53,686 nt of DNA, taken from Thermococcus sp. Its GTDB lineage: Archaea > Methanobacteriota_B > Thermococci > Thermococcales > Thermococcaceae. A model generated the notes under the pieces. It saw only the letters and a program-made list of their open reading frames with translations, did no database searches and was not told where the DNA came from. The translations under genes and the position numbers were made by a program. Numbering within the stretch: position 1 is the first letter of the stretch; each line of letters opens with the position of its first letter. This document shows, one piece after another, positions 26,483-35,732 of this stretch. The stretch is taken from positions 1-53,686 of the forward strand of contig NZ_WAKV01000078.1 in the NCBI RefSeq assembly GCF_015523185.1, written 5' to 3'.

Positions 26483-28326
26483 ACGAGCTAATAATAATGC
26501 TCTTCGCTCCTCTCATAGCTGGCTTTATAGCCTGGGCCCTTGACATCAGGGGCGTTCGCGAGACCGTTGGAATACTAGGGGCACTAGTTCCCATCGGAAT
26601 ACTAGCCAAGTATTATCCGACCATAGCGGGTAGCAACCCCGAGACCGTGACCCACACCCTAACCGTCGGCGGGTTCAAGCTCATCTTTAACCTCAACCAG
26701 ATAAACTGGTACTTTGCCGTTATCGCTTCCCTCGTTGGAGTTGCGATGGCCTTCGGAATGGCCAGCACTTCCAGGAACTCCTACGAGTGGCTCTTCGCCC
26801 TAATGAGCTACACCGGTGTCCTCGGCGTCTTCCTCAGCGGAGACTTCGTGAGCTTCTTCCTGTTCTGGGAGCTCATGACCTTCGCGAGTTTCATGATGGT
26901 ACTCAAGAGGAACAAACACGAGTCCCTGAAGTACTTCGTGCTCAGCGTTATAGGCGCCTATGCAATGCTCATAGCCATCGGTATACTCTACGCCAAGACC
27001 GGCGCCCTCGACTTCGCGACCATCAAGCAGGCTATGTACATGGACGCTATGCTGGGAAGCATGAGCAAGAGCCTAACCGCTCTCGTGTTCCTGCTCTTCA
27101 TCACTGCCTTCGGTGTCAAGGCCGGTTCAGTTCCGCTCCACGTCTGGGCGCCGGGGGCTTACAGCGAGGTTGACCAGAGCTATACAACCTTCTTCAGCGG
27201 TGCCCTCAGCAAGGCTGGGGCCTATGGATTCCTGCTCCTCTACATCCTGATGGGGGCCAAGCTCTACACTGCCCTCGGCGTCTGGCACAACCACTTGGTC
27301 TTTTCATACATAATAGCCTGGCTTGGAGCGATAACCGTCGTCGTTGCCGGTTTCCTCGCAGTCCTCCAAGAGGACATAAGGAAGCTCTTCGCTTACTCAT
27401 CCGTCAGTCAGGTCGGCTACATACTGCTGGGTCTTGGAGTAGGTACCTCACTTGGTTTCATGGGAGCGCTCTTCCATGTGCTGAGCCACGCGGTCTTCAA
27501 GGGCCTTTTCTGGCTTGTGGTCGCGGCCCTAATACTGAGAACGGGCAAGACGCGCTTTGAAGACTTTGGAGGTCTGGCAGAGAAGATGCCCATAACCTTT
27601 GCCATGTCCCTCATAGCCGTCCTCAGCTTAGCGGGAATCCCGCCGATGGCGGGCTTCGCCAGCAAGTGGCTCCTCTATGAAGCGGCAATACAGGCCCACA
27701 TGCCACTCGTTGCCGGAGCGATATTCCTTGGCAGTGGACTGGCCTTTGCCTACGTAGTCAGGTTCCTCTACGCTGTCTGGTTCGGCCAGAGGCCGAGTGA
27801 CCTTGAAGACGTTAAGGAGGCACAGCTCCCGCTCCTCATTGGCATGGCAATACTCGCTATTCCAAACCTCGTCTTCGGTATAGCCCCCGGTCTGGTCACA
27901 GAGTACCTCGGAAAGTTCCTTGGAAATTCGGTAGGGGGCGACTACTTCAAGCTGGTGACCCCTGTCGGAACCTACAACGCGCTCCTTGTTACGGTAATCC
28001 TTATCCTGGGCCTCGCGATAGCTGGACTAATCTTCCTTTATGGTGCTAAGGCCAGAAAGGTTCCCGTCACGGACACCTACCAGTCTGGTAACCCGGTTAC
28101 AGAGGACTACAACCTCAGCATAAGGAGGAACTTCTACAGACCACTTGCAGAAGCCCTCGACTTTTGGCTCAAGTACAGCTGGGACAGGTTCTACGAGAGA
28201 CTAGCAGGAATAGCCGAGGACTTCGCTGACTGGCTTAGGGAGGGCTTCTACAACGGAAACGTTCAGAGCTATGCCTGGTACTTAGCTGTTGTGCTCATTA
28301 TACTGGCGCTGTGGGGGGTGTTGTGA
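26479..28326 (+). CDS. mbxH': Mbx subunit H' (second NuoL/MnhD-like antiporter subunit)
   Basis: A 615-residue antiporter-like subunit with about 16 membrane helices. The core motifs are FLFWELMTFASFMMVL, VPLHVWAPGAYSEVDQS and EDIRKLFAYSSVSQVG. A C-terminal extension of ~100 residues (YNLSIRRNFYRPLAEALDFW...) runs alongside the membrane, like the lateral element of complex I NuoL. A second antiporter-like subunit in tandem is diagnostic for Mbx/Mbs against Mbh. Confidence 0.9.
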   Translation: MNELIIMLFAPLIAGFIAWALDIRGVRETVGILGALVPIGILAKYYPTIAGSNPETVTHTLTVGGFKLIFNLNQINWYFAVIASLVGVAMAFGMASTSRNSYEWLFALMSYTGVLGVFLSGDFVSFFLFWELMTFASFMMVLKRNKHESLKYFVLSVIGAYAMLIAIGILYAKTGALDFATIKQAMYMDAMLGSMSKSLTALVFLLFITAFGVKAGSVPLHVWAPGAYSEVDQSYTTFFSGALSKAGAYGFLLLYILMGAKLYTALGVWHNHLVFSYIIAWLGAITVVVAGFLAVLQEDIRKLFAYSSVSQVGYILLGLGVGTSLGFMGALFHVLSHAVFKGLFWLVVAALILRTGKTRFEDFGGLAEKMPITFAMSLIAVLSLAGIPPMAGFASKWLLYEAAIQAHMPLVAGAIFLGSGLAFAYVVRFLYAVWFGQRPSDLEDVKEAQLPLLIGMAILAIPNLVFGIAPGLVTEYLGKFLGNSVGGDYFKLVTPVGTYNALLVTVILILGLAIAGLIFLYGAKARKVPVTDTYQSGNPVTEDYNLSIRRNFYRPLAEALDFWLKYSWDRFYERLAGIAEDFADWLREGFYNGNVQSYAWYLAVVLIILALWGVL

Positions 28327-29226
28327 ATGTTCGACTGGAAGCTTGCCCTCGAGACGATAGGCATGATAATCTACGCCACCTTCATGGGTTTCATCTTCAT
28401 GGGTATCGAGAGAAAGGCCATGGCGAGAATACAGAGGCGCGTTGGGCCTCCCATCTACCAGCCCCTGATTGACACCCTGAAGCTCTTAGGTAAAAAGGAA
28501 AGCATAAGCCACGGCTTTGTCTATGACTTCGGCCCAGTGTTCGCGCTTGGAGCGAGCATAGCGGCGCTCCTCTTCATCCCAATAGCCAACTTCCAGCTCT
28601 TCAGCAGTAACGCCGATTTAATCGTCGTCGCTTACCTTCTCGAGGTTCCGATGCTCGGAATAATGCTGGGTGCCATGAGCTCAGGAAACCCGTATTCCGC
28701 GGTCGGTGTCCAGCGTGGTCTGCTCACCATGGTGGCCATGCAGTTGCCCTACGGTCTGGCCATAATAGCCCTCGTTCAGCACTGGGGAACCTTCAAGCTC
28801 AGCAACATCGTTGCCCTCCAGCAGGTTCACGGGTGGAGCATAACGGTTCCTGCCCTGTTCTTGGCCTTCATAGTCTTTGACATAGTCTTCCAGGCAATGC
28901 TCGGTCTGGAACCGTTCGACATCATAACGGCCCCAGCGGAAATCTCTATGGGTCCGATGCTCGAGTACGGTGGCAAGCACGCGGCACTGCTCTTCACCCA
29001 GCACGCGGTTCAGATATTTGCCGAGACGGCCTTCTTCGCGGTGCTCTTCCTTGGCGGAGCGAGTAACCTCCTAGAGTTGCTCATCAAGCAGTTAGTCGTG
29101 CTTTTCATAGCAATATTCGTTGCCAGCATCTACCCGCGCTTTACAATAGACCAGGCCGCTAAGTTCTTCTGGAAGTGGCCGACCATACTGGGAATAATAG
29201 CAGTTATCCTTACGATGGGGTGGTGA
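28327..29226 (+). CDS. mbxM: Mbx subunit M (NuoH-like)
   Basis: A 299-residue protein with eight membrane helices and the NuoH/HyfC motifs GIERKAMARIQRRVGPP, QPLIDTLKLLGKKE and GLEPFDIITAPAEISMGP. It anchors the peripheral arm and holds the first part of the coupling path. Its place before J, K and L, not after L as in Mbh, supports the Mbx/Mbs assignment. Confidence 0.92.
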   Translation: MFDWKLALETIGMIIYATFMGFIFMGIERKAMARIQRRVGPPIYQPLIDTLKLLGKKESISHGFVYDFGPVFALGASIAALLFIPIANFQLFSSNADLIVVAYLLEVPMLGIMLGAMSSGNPYSAVGVQRGLLTMVAMQLPYGLAIIALVQHWGTFKLSNIVALQQVHGWSITVPALFLAFIVFDIVFQAMLGLEPFDIITAPAEISMGPMLEYGGKHAALLFTQHAVQIFAETAFFAVLFLGGASNLLELLIKQLVVLFIAIFVASIYPRFTIDQAAKFFWKWPTILGIIAVILTMGW

Positions 29227-29229
29227 AAG

Positions 29230-29808
29230 ATGGGTGAGGACTTCATAAGCTACGAACTCAAAGAGTTCAAGCTCTTCGAGCCTCTATTCAAATGGGCGAG
29301 AAAGAAGAGTCTCTGGATAGTAGCGTTCTGTACAGGGTGCGGTGGTATAGAGATGCCACCCCTATTTAATGCCAGATATGACCTTGAACGCTTTGGTATG
29401 ATGCCTAACCCGTCCCCCAGGATGGGGGACCTCTTCCTCATTACCGGCTACGTCACGCCGAAGACCCTCAAGAGAATTATCATAACCTACGAGATGATGC
29501 CGGACCCCAAATACATACTCGCCCACGGTTCCTGTCCTATTAACGGGGGTGTTTACTGGGACTCCTACAACGTCGTCAAGCAACTCGACAAGTACATCCC
29601 GATTGACGTTGCAATAGCTGGCTGTATGCCGAGGCCTGAAGCCGTTATGGATGGTATAATGGAAATCATGAGGAAGATTGAAGACGGTACCGCCGACGGC
29701 TGGAAGCGCTATAAGGAGAACTACGAGTACTACAAAAAGAACCAGGACAAGCTCTTTGGCGAAGGCTGGCGTGAGAGGGAAGCCAAGAGGTGGTTGGCAT
29801 GGCTGTGA
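29230..29808 (+). CDS. mbxJ: Mbx subunit J (NuoB-like iron-sulfur subunit)
   Basis: A 192-residue cytosolic-side subunit of the NuoB / small-hydrogenase family. Cysteines C34 and C37 (FCTGCGGIE), C102 (GSCPINGG) and C132 (AGCMPRPE) are the candidates for the proximal [4Fe-4S] cluster that passes electrons to the active-site subunit. Ribosome site GGGTGGTGA precedes ATG 29230. The 3' end overlaps mbxK by ten bases. Confidence 0.92.
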   Translation: MGEDFISYELKEFKLFEPLFKWARKKSLWIVAFCTGCGGIEMPPLFNARYDLERFGMMPNPSPRMGDLFLITGYVTPKTLKRIIITYEMMPDPKYILAHGSCPINGGVYWDSYNVVKQLDKYIPIDVAIAGCMPRPEAVMDGIMEIMRKIEDGTADGWKRYKENYEYYKKNQDKLFGEGWREREAKRWLAWL

Positions 29809-30374
29809 ATGAAAACGTTAAGAAAGTTGAGGCCCAACCCGTTGAGGAAAAACCGACCCTTCCAGACACCAAGGAGGGAAGACTCGTAAAGCTCATCCTT
29901 GAGAAGGCTCCCTACGCCGAGGGGAACGTAAGAAGGGAGAGGCGCGTTGAGTTCAAGGTTCCAGTGGAGAGAATACACGAGTTCCTCGAACTAGCGAGCG
30001 AAACCTTCGAGATGCTCATACAGATAAGCGTCGTTGACTGGCTTAAAGAGAATGAGTTCGAGCTTGTCTACCAGCTCTGGAGCGTTAGCGAGAGCGTGCA
30101 TGCCTTCGTCAGGACGAGGGTTCCGAGGGAAAATGCAAAGCTCCCGACCATGATGGACATATGGCCGGTCGCTGAAACCTACGAGAGGGAGGCACACGAG
30201 TTCTTCGGGATAGTCTTTGAAGGCAATCCAAGGCTCGGGCCCTTCATCCTTGAGCCGAGGGAGTACGAGAAGCATCCCTTCAGAAAGGACTTCAACACGC
30301 TGAGCTATGTCAAGATCATCTATGGAGAGGACTTCGACAGGTATGATGAGAGCAAGACGAATTATGTAATCTGA
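29799..30374 (+). CDS. mbxK: Mbx subunit K (NuoC-like)
   Basis: A 191-residue protein. After a variable charged N-terminus it has the 30-kDa NuoC domain: VSVVDWLKENEFELVYQLW-like core, WPVAETYEREAHEFFGIVFEGNPRL and FRKDF. It binds the catalytic L subunit. ATG 29799 follows GAGGTGGT with four-base spacing; a GTG at 29790 lies within that site. Confidence 0.9.
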   Translation: MAVNENVKKVEAQPVEEKPTLPDTKEGRLVKLILEKAPYAEGNVRRERRVEFKVPVERIHEFLELASETFEMLIQISVVDWLKENEFELVYQLWSVSESVHAFVRTRVPRENAKLPTMMDIWPVAETYEREAHEFFGIVFEGNPRLGPFILEPREYEKHPFRKDFNTLSYVKIIYGEDFDRYDESKTNYVI

Positions 30375-30384
30375 GGTGATGCTC

Positions 30385-31569
30385 ATGGCGAATTTAGAGG
30401 TTCCGAAGGAGCTTAGGGAGGAAGCAAAGGCCCACGACATGTACCTTCATCCGATAGCAAAAGACACCTACGAGCTGTTCTTCGGTCCACAGCACATGGC
30501 AACCGAGAACTTCAGCATAATCCTCAAAATGGACGGCAACAGGATAGAGAAGGCCATAGTCAATCCTGGCTTTCTGCACAGAGGTTTTGAGAAATTAGCG
30601 GAGCAGAGGCCCTACTTTACCAACATCGCTTTACTCCTCCGTATCTGTGTCCCCGAGAGCGACGTTCCCGAGAACATCTACTCGATGGCCGTTGACGAGA
30701 TAGTCGGCTGGGAGGTTCCCGAGAGGGCTATATGGATTAGGAACGTTGTTCTTGAGATGGCAAGGGTTTCAGCTTGGATGTTCTGGATAATGGGTTTTGG
30801 AAACGAGATAGGTCTCTACACCCCCGGTCAGTGGGCTGCTGCCTACCGTGAGAGGCTAATGCGCCTCTTTGAGGAACTCACTGGAGGGAGAGTCTACCAT
30901 ATCTACACCGTTCCAGGGGGAGTGAGAAGGGACATACCAGGCGACCGCTGGTTGAGACAGCTCCGCGATACCGTGGAGTACATCAAGTCCAAGCTCAAGG
31001 ACTTTGACGAGATACTCTTTGACAACTACATAACCTTTGAGAGGACCGAAGGCGTTGGTGTGATGGACAAGAAGTTTGCCCTCAAGCATGCTGTAACCGG
31101 TCCGAACCTCAGGGCCGTCGGCGTTCCCTACGACGTCAGGAAGGACGACCCCTACTACCTCTACGACCAGCTCGACTTCGAGGTTCCTATCTTGAAGGAA
31201 GGAGACAGTCTTGCACGTGTTCTGGTAAGGAGGTACGAGCTAGAGCAGGACCTCTACATACTGGAGCAACTCCTCGACATGGGGCCGCCCAGCGGGCCTT
31301 ACATGGTTCAGGACGCCCGTCTAAAGGCCCTGCCGAGGTTCAAGCCACCTAAGGGAGATGCCTACGCCCACGTCGAGTCAACGAAGGGCGACTTTGGAGC
31401 GTACGTCGTCAGCGACGGAAGCCACAAACCCTACCGCGTCCACATACGCGGACCGAGCCAGAGCCACGGCGTTACAGTGCTTGAAGAACTGCTTAAAGGT
31501 GCCCGCCTTGCAGATGTTCCGGTCATATTGAAGACCCTTGACAACTGTCCGCCCGACATAGACAGGTGA
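30385..31569 (+). CDS. mbxL: Mbx subunit L (NuoD / large-hydrogenase-like catalytic subunit)
   Basis: A 394-residue subunit homologous to the [NiFe] hydrogenase large subunit. The two metal-binding CxxC motifs are each reduced to one cysteine: RICVPE (C88, second Cys replaced by E91) near the N-terminus and DNCPPD (C388, second Cys replaced by D391) near the C-terminus. A normal NiFe site therefore cannot form. This agrees with the Mbx/Mbs complex, known to reduce polysulfides with electrons from ferredoxin while pumping ions. ATG 30385 follows GAGGTGAT. Confidence 0.92.
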   Translation: MANLEVPKELREEAKAHDMYLHPIAKDTYELFFGPQHMATENFSIILKMDGNRIEKAIVNPGFLHRGFEKLAEQRPYFTNIALLLRICVPESDVPENIYSMAVDEIVGWEVPERAIWIRNVVLEMARVSAWMFWIMGFGNEIGLYTPGQWAAAYRERLMRLFEELTGGRVYHIYTVPGGVRRDIPGDRWLRQLRDTVEYIKSKLKDFDEILFDNYITFERTEGVGVMDKKFALKHAVTGPNLRAVGVPYDVRKDDPYYLYDQLDFEVPILKEGDSLARVLVRRYELEQDLYILEQLLDMGPPSGPYMVQDARLKALPRFKPPKGDAYAHVESTKGDFGAYVVSDGSHKPYRVHIRGPSQSHGVTVLEELLKGARLADVPVILKTLDNCPPDIDR

Positions 31570-31574
31570 TGAAG

Positions 31575-32243
31575 ATGGCGAGAGTTGTTGGCGAGGAGAA
31601 AGTTAAGCTCAAGAAATCATTCGTCAAGCCCTGGATGGGCCTCAAGTACCTGTTCAAGAAGCCGGTGACGATAAAGATACCCTTCGAGAAGATAGAGCCC
31701 GCTCCGAAGTACAGGGGATTCCACACCCTCGACTGGAAGAAATGCGTCGGCTGTAACTTCTGTGGACAGATATGTCCAGCTAGAGCGATAGAGATGACGT
31801 GGCTCGAAGTGGACGGCAAGATGGAGAAGAGGCCTCACCCTAAGGTGGACTACGGAAGGTGTACCTTCTGCCAGTTCTGTGTGGATGTCTGCCCGACAGG
31901 AGCGCTCGGTTTCAGCGAGAGTTACATACTGACTACAGACGGAACGGGAGATGCCCTTGAGCTCTTCAACTGGGTGCCCATTCACCCCGACAAGGTTAAA
32001 GAGCTCAACGAGCGCTTTGGGGACTACCGCTTCCCCGTGGTCAAGATAGAGAAGAAAGCCGACGGAACCTACGTCTACTACCTCCGCGACGGTTCGAAGA
32101 TAGAGTTCAAGGTACTCGGCTACGGCATAAGGCCACCGAAGAAGTCGACACCTGCGAAGCCTGCGACAAAATCCGCACCGGCAAAGACTACCGGCACCAC
32201 GGAGAAGAATGAGAAGTCCTCAGGAAAGGACTCCAAGGAGTGA
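31575..32243 (+). CDS. mbxN: Mbx subunit N (NuoI-like 2[4Fe-4S] ferredoxin subunit)
   Basis: A 222-residue protein with two [4Fe-4S] motifs: C57, C60, C63, C67 and C96, C99, C102, C106. These pass electrons from soluble ferredoxin towards MbxJ. The last ~35 residues are low-complexity Lys/Ala/Thr/Ser (KSTPAKPATK..., ending KDSKE), a flexible basic tail. ATG 31575 follows GGTGATGAAG. It is the last gene of the operon; the convergent aminotransferase-fold gene ends nine bases later. Confidence 0.92.
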   Translation: MARVVGEEKVKLKKSFVKPWMGLKYLFKKPVTIKIPFEKIEPAPKYRGFHTLDWKKCVGCNFCGQICPARAIEMTWLEVDGKMEKRPHPKVDYGRCTFCQFCVDVCPTGALGFSESYILTTDGTGDALELFNWVPIHPDKVKELNERFGDYRFPVVKIEKKADGTYVYYLRDGSKIEFKVLGYGIRPPKKSTPAKPATKSAPAKTTGTTEKNEKSSGKDSKE

Positions 32244-32251
32244 GTTTTCTT

Positions 32252-33589
32252 TCACCATCCCTGCACCTTTTTTACAACGTCTTCCGGGACATCTCCGTTT
32301 TCAACGTCTTCTATCGCTTCTTCAAGCCTGTCAAGACCTTCTTCGAGGAGCTCCTCTTCTATTGTAAGGGGCGGTTGAATCCTCAGGACGTTGCCCTGGA
32401 GGAACGCTACTATAAGGCCCAGCTCGTAGGCCCTCCAGACGACCTTTTTGGCTTCGTCGTAGGCCCTCTCCTTCGTTTCCCTGTCCTTTACGAGCTCAAC
32501 ACCGAGCATGAGGCCGAGACCGCGGACGTCACCTATGAGCTCATGCCTTTTCTTCATCCTCTCGAGCCTGTTCTTGGCTTTCTTTCCAAGTCTTTCCGCT
32601 CTAGCCAAAAGGTTCCGCTCCTTGATTTCCTCGATAACGGCCAAAGCCGCGGCGCTCGCCACGGGATTCCCGCTCAGGGTGAATGCATGGCCGAGCGGTG
32701 GAAGAGAGTCCATTATCTCAGCTCTCCCGATTACAGCACTTATCGGGAGTCCACCGCCGAGTGGCTTCGCGAGGGTTATTATGTCGGGCTCAACACTGAA
32801 GTGCTCGATGGCGAACCACCTGCCAGTCCTCCCAAGCCCGCTCTGGACTTCATCAACGCCGAGGAGGATTCCATGCTCGTCGAGGAGCCTTTTCAGTTTT
32901 TGGAAGTAACCCTCAGGTGGAACCACCATTCCTGCATCGCCCTGTATCGGTTCCGCCAGGAGGAGCGCGACGCCCTCCGCGTGAACCTCCCCCTCGAACT
33001 TCTCCTTCAGGTATTCCAGGCATTCCATACGGCACTTTCCGGGTTCTTTTCCAAAGGGACAGCGGTAGCAGTTTGGATAGGGAATAAAGTGGATGTCGCT
33101 AAGCTGGCCGACCTTGGAGCGGACTTCAAAGTCTAGTCCAGTGACGCTCATAGCTCCGTAAGTCGAGCCGTAGTAGCTCCGCAAATAGCCTATGATGGCC
33201 CTTCTGCCTGTGTAGGCCCTCGCGAACTTTATTGCCCCGTCGTTGGCGTCGCTCCCGCTCAGACCGAAGGCCACCTTCGGGCTTTCTATGGGTGCTATCT
33301 CGGCCAGCTTCTTCGCCAGCAGGTAGGGCTCGACCGGGAAGCCGTAGATGAAGGTGAAGTGGAGCAACCTATCCGTGGTCCTCTTAACGGCCTCGACCAC
33401 GCGGGGGTTGTTGTGGCCGACGTTCTGAACGGCAGCATCGCTTAGGAAGTCTATGTACTCCCTTCCATCAACGTCCCACACCAGGGCATTCCGGGCTTTG
33501 TAGGGAACAATGGGGGTATATGTAACGTGGGAAGCCCTCGAGATGTAACGGGAGTAGCCATCTATGACCTCTTCCTTCCCGGGTAGCAT
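32252..33589 (-). CDS. class III aminotransferase-fold PLP enzyme (amino acid racemase / ornithine aminotransferase group)
   Basis: A 445-residue PLP enzyme. Motifs in order: [35 protein letters not shown] (phosphate binding), [41 protein letters not shown], and [17 protein letters not shown] with the Schiff-base lysine. A loop with four cysteines ([17 protein letters not shown]) is typical of the Thermococcales subgroup that includes the broad-substrate amino acid racemase and related omega-aminotransferases. Which reaction it does cannot be told from sequence alone. ATG 33589 follows GGTGGT. It is divergent from an Lrp regulator. Confidence 0.82.
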   Translation of the reverse strand: MLPGKEEVIDGYSRYISRASHVTYTPIVPYKARNALVWDVDGREYIDFLSDAAVQNVGHNNPRVVEAVKRTTDRLLHFTFIYGFPVEPYLLAKKLAEIAPIESPKVAFGLSGSDANDGAIKFARAYTGRRAIIGYLRSYYGSTYGAMSVTGLDFEVRSKVGQLSDIHFIPYPNCYRCPFGKEPGKCRMECLEYLKEKFEGEVHAEGVALLLAEPIQGDAGMVVPPEGYFQKLKRLLDEHGILLGVDEVQSGLGRTGRWFAIEHFSVEPDIITLAKPLGGGLPISAVIGRAEIMDSLPPLGHAFTLSGNPVASAAALAVIEEIKERNLLARAERLGKKAKNRLERMKKRHELIGDVRGLGLMLGVELVKDRETKERAYDEAKKVVWRAYELGLIVAFLQGNVLRIQPPLTIEEELLEEGLDRLEEAIEDVENGDVPEDVVKKVQGW

Positions 33590-33704
33590 GGGACCACCGT
33601 TTCCTTTTTGCTTTTGAAATTAATAGTAATTTCGGTCAATTTTTGCTAATTTTTTAGAAAAATTTAAAAATATGATACTAAAAACTTAAAATTGGTGATA
33701 TAAA
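33590..33704. promoter_or_regulatory. AT-rich divergent promoter between PLP enzyme and Lrp gene
   Basis: The 115-base spacer is very AT-rich, with AAATTTAAAAATATG near 33660 as TATA candidate for the Lrp gene and GGTGATATAAA as its ribosome site. A leftward TATA candidate lies near 33620. Lrp-type proteins often bind such spacers, so autoregulation and control of the enzyme are likely (inference). Confidence 0.4.
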
Positions 33705-34166
33705 ATGGCTGAGGTAGAAAAGCTGGACGAGCTGGACAGGGCGATACTCCACATACTCCAGGAGGATGGGAGGGCCAGCTACTCTGAGATAGCGAGAAGG
33801 TTGAAGGTGCCCGAGTCAACGGTCAGGTTAAGGGTGAAGAAACTTGTTGAGAGGGGCATAATCAGAAAGTTTGTCGCACTCATAAACCCCTTCAAAGCCG
33901 GCTACTCTGTTGTGGCATTTATAGCGGTTGACGTAGAGCCGAGCAAGATAAAGGAGGCCGTCGAAAAGTTGAAGGAGTTGCCGGAGGTTGATGTTTTAGG
34001 TATAGCCACAGGGGCACACGACATACTCATGCAGGTAACGGTAAAGGACCTGCAGGAGCTTGAGAACTTCCTCGTTGAGAAGCTTGGAAGGATAGAGGGG
34101 ATAAAGAGCACCGAGACATCAATCCTGACGAGCGTTAAGAAGTGGGGCTACGCTAGGGTGTTCTAA
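33705..34166 (+). CDS. Lrp/AsnC family transcriptional regulator
   Basis: A 153-residue regulator. The N-terminal winged helix (LDELDRAILHILQEDGRASYSEIARRLKVPESTVRLRVKKL) is classic Lrp/AsnC. The C-terminal RAM domain follows, with LPEVDVLGIATGAHDILMQVTVKDLQEL. These proteins form octamers that respond to amino acids. It is divergent from the PLP enzyme and likely controls it. Confidence 0.9.
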   Translation: MAEVEKLDELDRAILHILQEDGRASYSEIARRLKVPESTVRLRVKKLVERGIIRKFVALINPFKAGYSVVAFIAVDVEPSKIKEAVEKLKELPEVDVLGIATGAHDILMQVTVKDLQELENFLVEKLGRIEGIKSTETSILTSVKKWGYARVF

Positions 34167-34190
34167 GGCAGTAAGAGAAAGAGAGGGGAA

Positions 34191-35564
34191 TCAGTCAAGA
34201 AGCGGGGAATCCTCGCTGACCGCGGTGGTCGAGTTGAGCATCCTCTTGAGGTCCTCCTCGGGCTCGCTTATGAGCCTGAGGTCAAACTTCTTTCTGATTG
34301 TTTCGAAGACATTTGGTGTGAAGAACTCGGGAGCCTTAGGCCCGATGTAGATTCCCTTGATTCCGAGGTAGAGGAGGCTGTAGAGTATCCCTATGGCCTT
34401 CTGCTCCATCCAGCTGAGGACTATGCTGACGGGCAAGTCGTTGAGGCCAACGTCGAGCTCCTTGGCGAGCGCACCAGCAATCTGGATTATCGAGTAGACG
34501 TTGTTACACTGGCCGAAGTCCATGAAGCGCGGGATTCCCTCGATTTCACCGTAGTCGCGCCTGTTGTAGCGGAACTTACCGCACGCGGCCGAGAGGATTA
34601 TCGCATCCTCAGGAACTATTGCGGTGAGCTTCTCGTAGTAGCTCATCTTCGGGTTGGGAACGTCACAGCCACCTATGACGAAGACGTGCCTTATCTTGCC
34701 CTCGTTGATTAGTTCGATGAGCTTGTCCATGAGGGGAAGAACGTTGGTGTGGTGGAAGCCGGTGACTATATAGCCATTCTCCTTCCTTTCCATCCTCGGC
34801 GTCTCCAGGGCGCGCTTGATTAAGGGTTCGTAGTCGTTCTCGAGGTGGAGAACACCTTCGAGGCCAGCTATATCCGTCGTGAACATCCTGTCGGCGTAGC
34901 TCTTCGGCGGCTGCTGGACACAGTTGCTCGTTCCGAGGATTGCTCCCGGGAACTCGCTGAACTCCTTCCTCTGGTAGACCCACGAACCTCCCCAGTTGCC
35001 GTAGAGGGACTCGAACTTCCTGAACTCGGGATATGAATGGGCCGGGAGCATCTCGGAGTGGGTGTAGACCCTTATTTCATCCTCGAGGCCCATCTCCCGT
35101 ATCTGCTTGAGGAGTTCGTAGAGGGCCCTGTAGGTGTGGCCGGTGATGAGTATTCCGTGGCCCTCGTCGGTTCCGGTCGGAACCTTGACCGGCTCCGGGT
35201 TTCCGTAGGTCTCGGTGTAGGCCCTGTCGAGAAGCTCCATCGCCTTGAGGTGTATCCTTCCGTTTTCAAGGATGAGCTCAAGGAAGCGGTTCTTGTCGAA
35301 GTTCACGTTGGTGAGGGTCGAGTAGAGGGCCTTGCTCAGGAAGAAGCCGATTTCATCGTCCTTGTAGCCGAGCTCGTAGGCGTGGTAGTAGTAGGCGGCC
35401 GTTCCCTTTATTCCGTAAATGAGGGCCTCTTGGAGGGAGTTCAGGTCGGGGTCCTTTCCACAGATTCCCCTGAAGGTACATCCTCCCGGAAGGCTCATCG
35501 AACACTGGTCGCACCTCATGAGGATTCCAGCTTCCTTTCCGTTGTTGGGAACTTTCACGGCCAT
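34191..35564 (-). CDS. hcp: hybrid cluster protein (hydroxylamine reductase)
   Basis: A 457-residue hybrid cluster (prismane) protein of the shorter archaeal class. The N-terminal cluster cysteines are C18, C21, C29 and C35 (CDQC...GGC...GIC). Hybrid-cluster ligand regions follow: ITGHTYRAL, GTSNCVQQPP, GGCDVPNPKMSYYEK, SAACGKFRYNRRDYG and SWMEQKA. Proposed roles in the family are hydroxylamine or nitric oxide reduction under nitrosative and redox stress. ATG 35564 follows GGGGTGAG. A palindrome sits in its promoter, and an HTH/Cys regulator is divergently encoded next to it. Confidence 0.92.
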   Translation of the reverse strand: MAVKVPNNGKEAGILMRCDQCSMSLPGGCTFRGICGKDPDLNSLQEALIYGIKGTAAYYYHAYELGYKDDEIGFFLSKALYSTLTNVNFDKNRFLELILENGRIHLKAMELLDRAYTETYGNPEPVKVPTGTDEGHGILITGHTYRALYELLKQIREMGLEDEIRVYTHSEMLPAHSYPEFRKFESLYGNWGGSWVYQRKEFSEFPGAILGTSNCVQQPPKSYADRMFTTDIAGLEGVLHLENDYEPLIKRALETPRMERKENGYIVTGFHHTNVLPLMDKLIELINEGKIRHVFVIGGCDVPNPKMSYYEKLTAIVPEDAIILSAACGKFRYNRRDYGEIEGIPRFMDFGQCNNVYSIIQIAGALAKELDVGLNDLPVSIVLSWMEQKAIGILYSLLYLGIKGIYIGPKAPEFFTPNVFETIRKKFDLRLISEPEEDLKRMLNSTTAVSEDSPLLD

Positions 35565-35579
35565 GGTCTCACCCCAGAT

Positions 35580-35625
35580 TATGACATTTGTCATATGAAT
35601 ATTGGAGCAAGTGGTTTAAATTTTT
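35580..35625 (-). promoter_or_regulatory. hcp promoter with 7-2-7 palindrome
   Basis: TATGACA-TT-TGTCATA (35580-35595) is a perfect inverted repeat with seven-base arms. On the minus strand the TATA-like TTTAAA (35613-35618) sits upstream, so the palindrome falls at the expected transcription start of hcp. Binding there would repress. The neighbouring HTH/Cys protein is the obvious candidate binder. Confidence 0.6.
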
Positions 35626-35732
35626 TATTGGAAAGAACATCAAGAGCAGAATTTATGAACTCCAACCTAATGGTTCTTACCAGTTTGCATATACATCAAA
35701 ACCCTTAAGTATTCCGCGGGATAGGTTGAACC

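Noticed and set aside
22475-32243. Operon as membrane-bound hydrogenase (Mbh)
   Set aside because: Gene order A B C D F G H H' M J K L N, a second antiporter subunit, the fused F subunit and loss of one Cys in each MbxL motif all match Mbx/Mbs instead.
32240-33136. Plus-strand 298-residue ORF starting at the mbxN stop
   Set aside because: It is wholly antisense to the PLP enzyme gene, whose motifs are complete. It has no recognisable domain.
35037-35708. Plus-strand 223-residue ORF across hcp
   Set aside because: It is antisense to hcp and runs through its promoter. No domain is seen.
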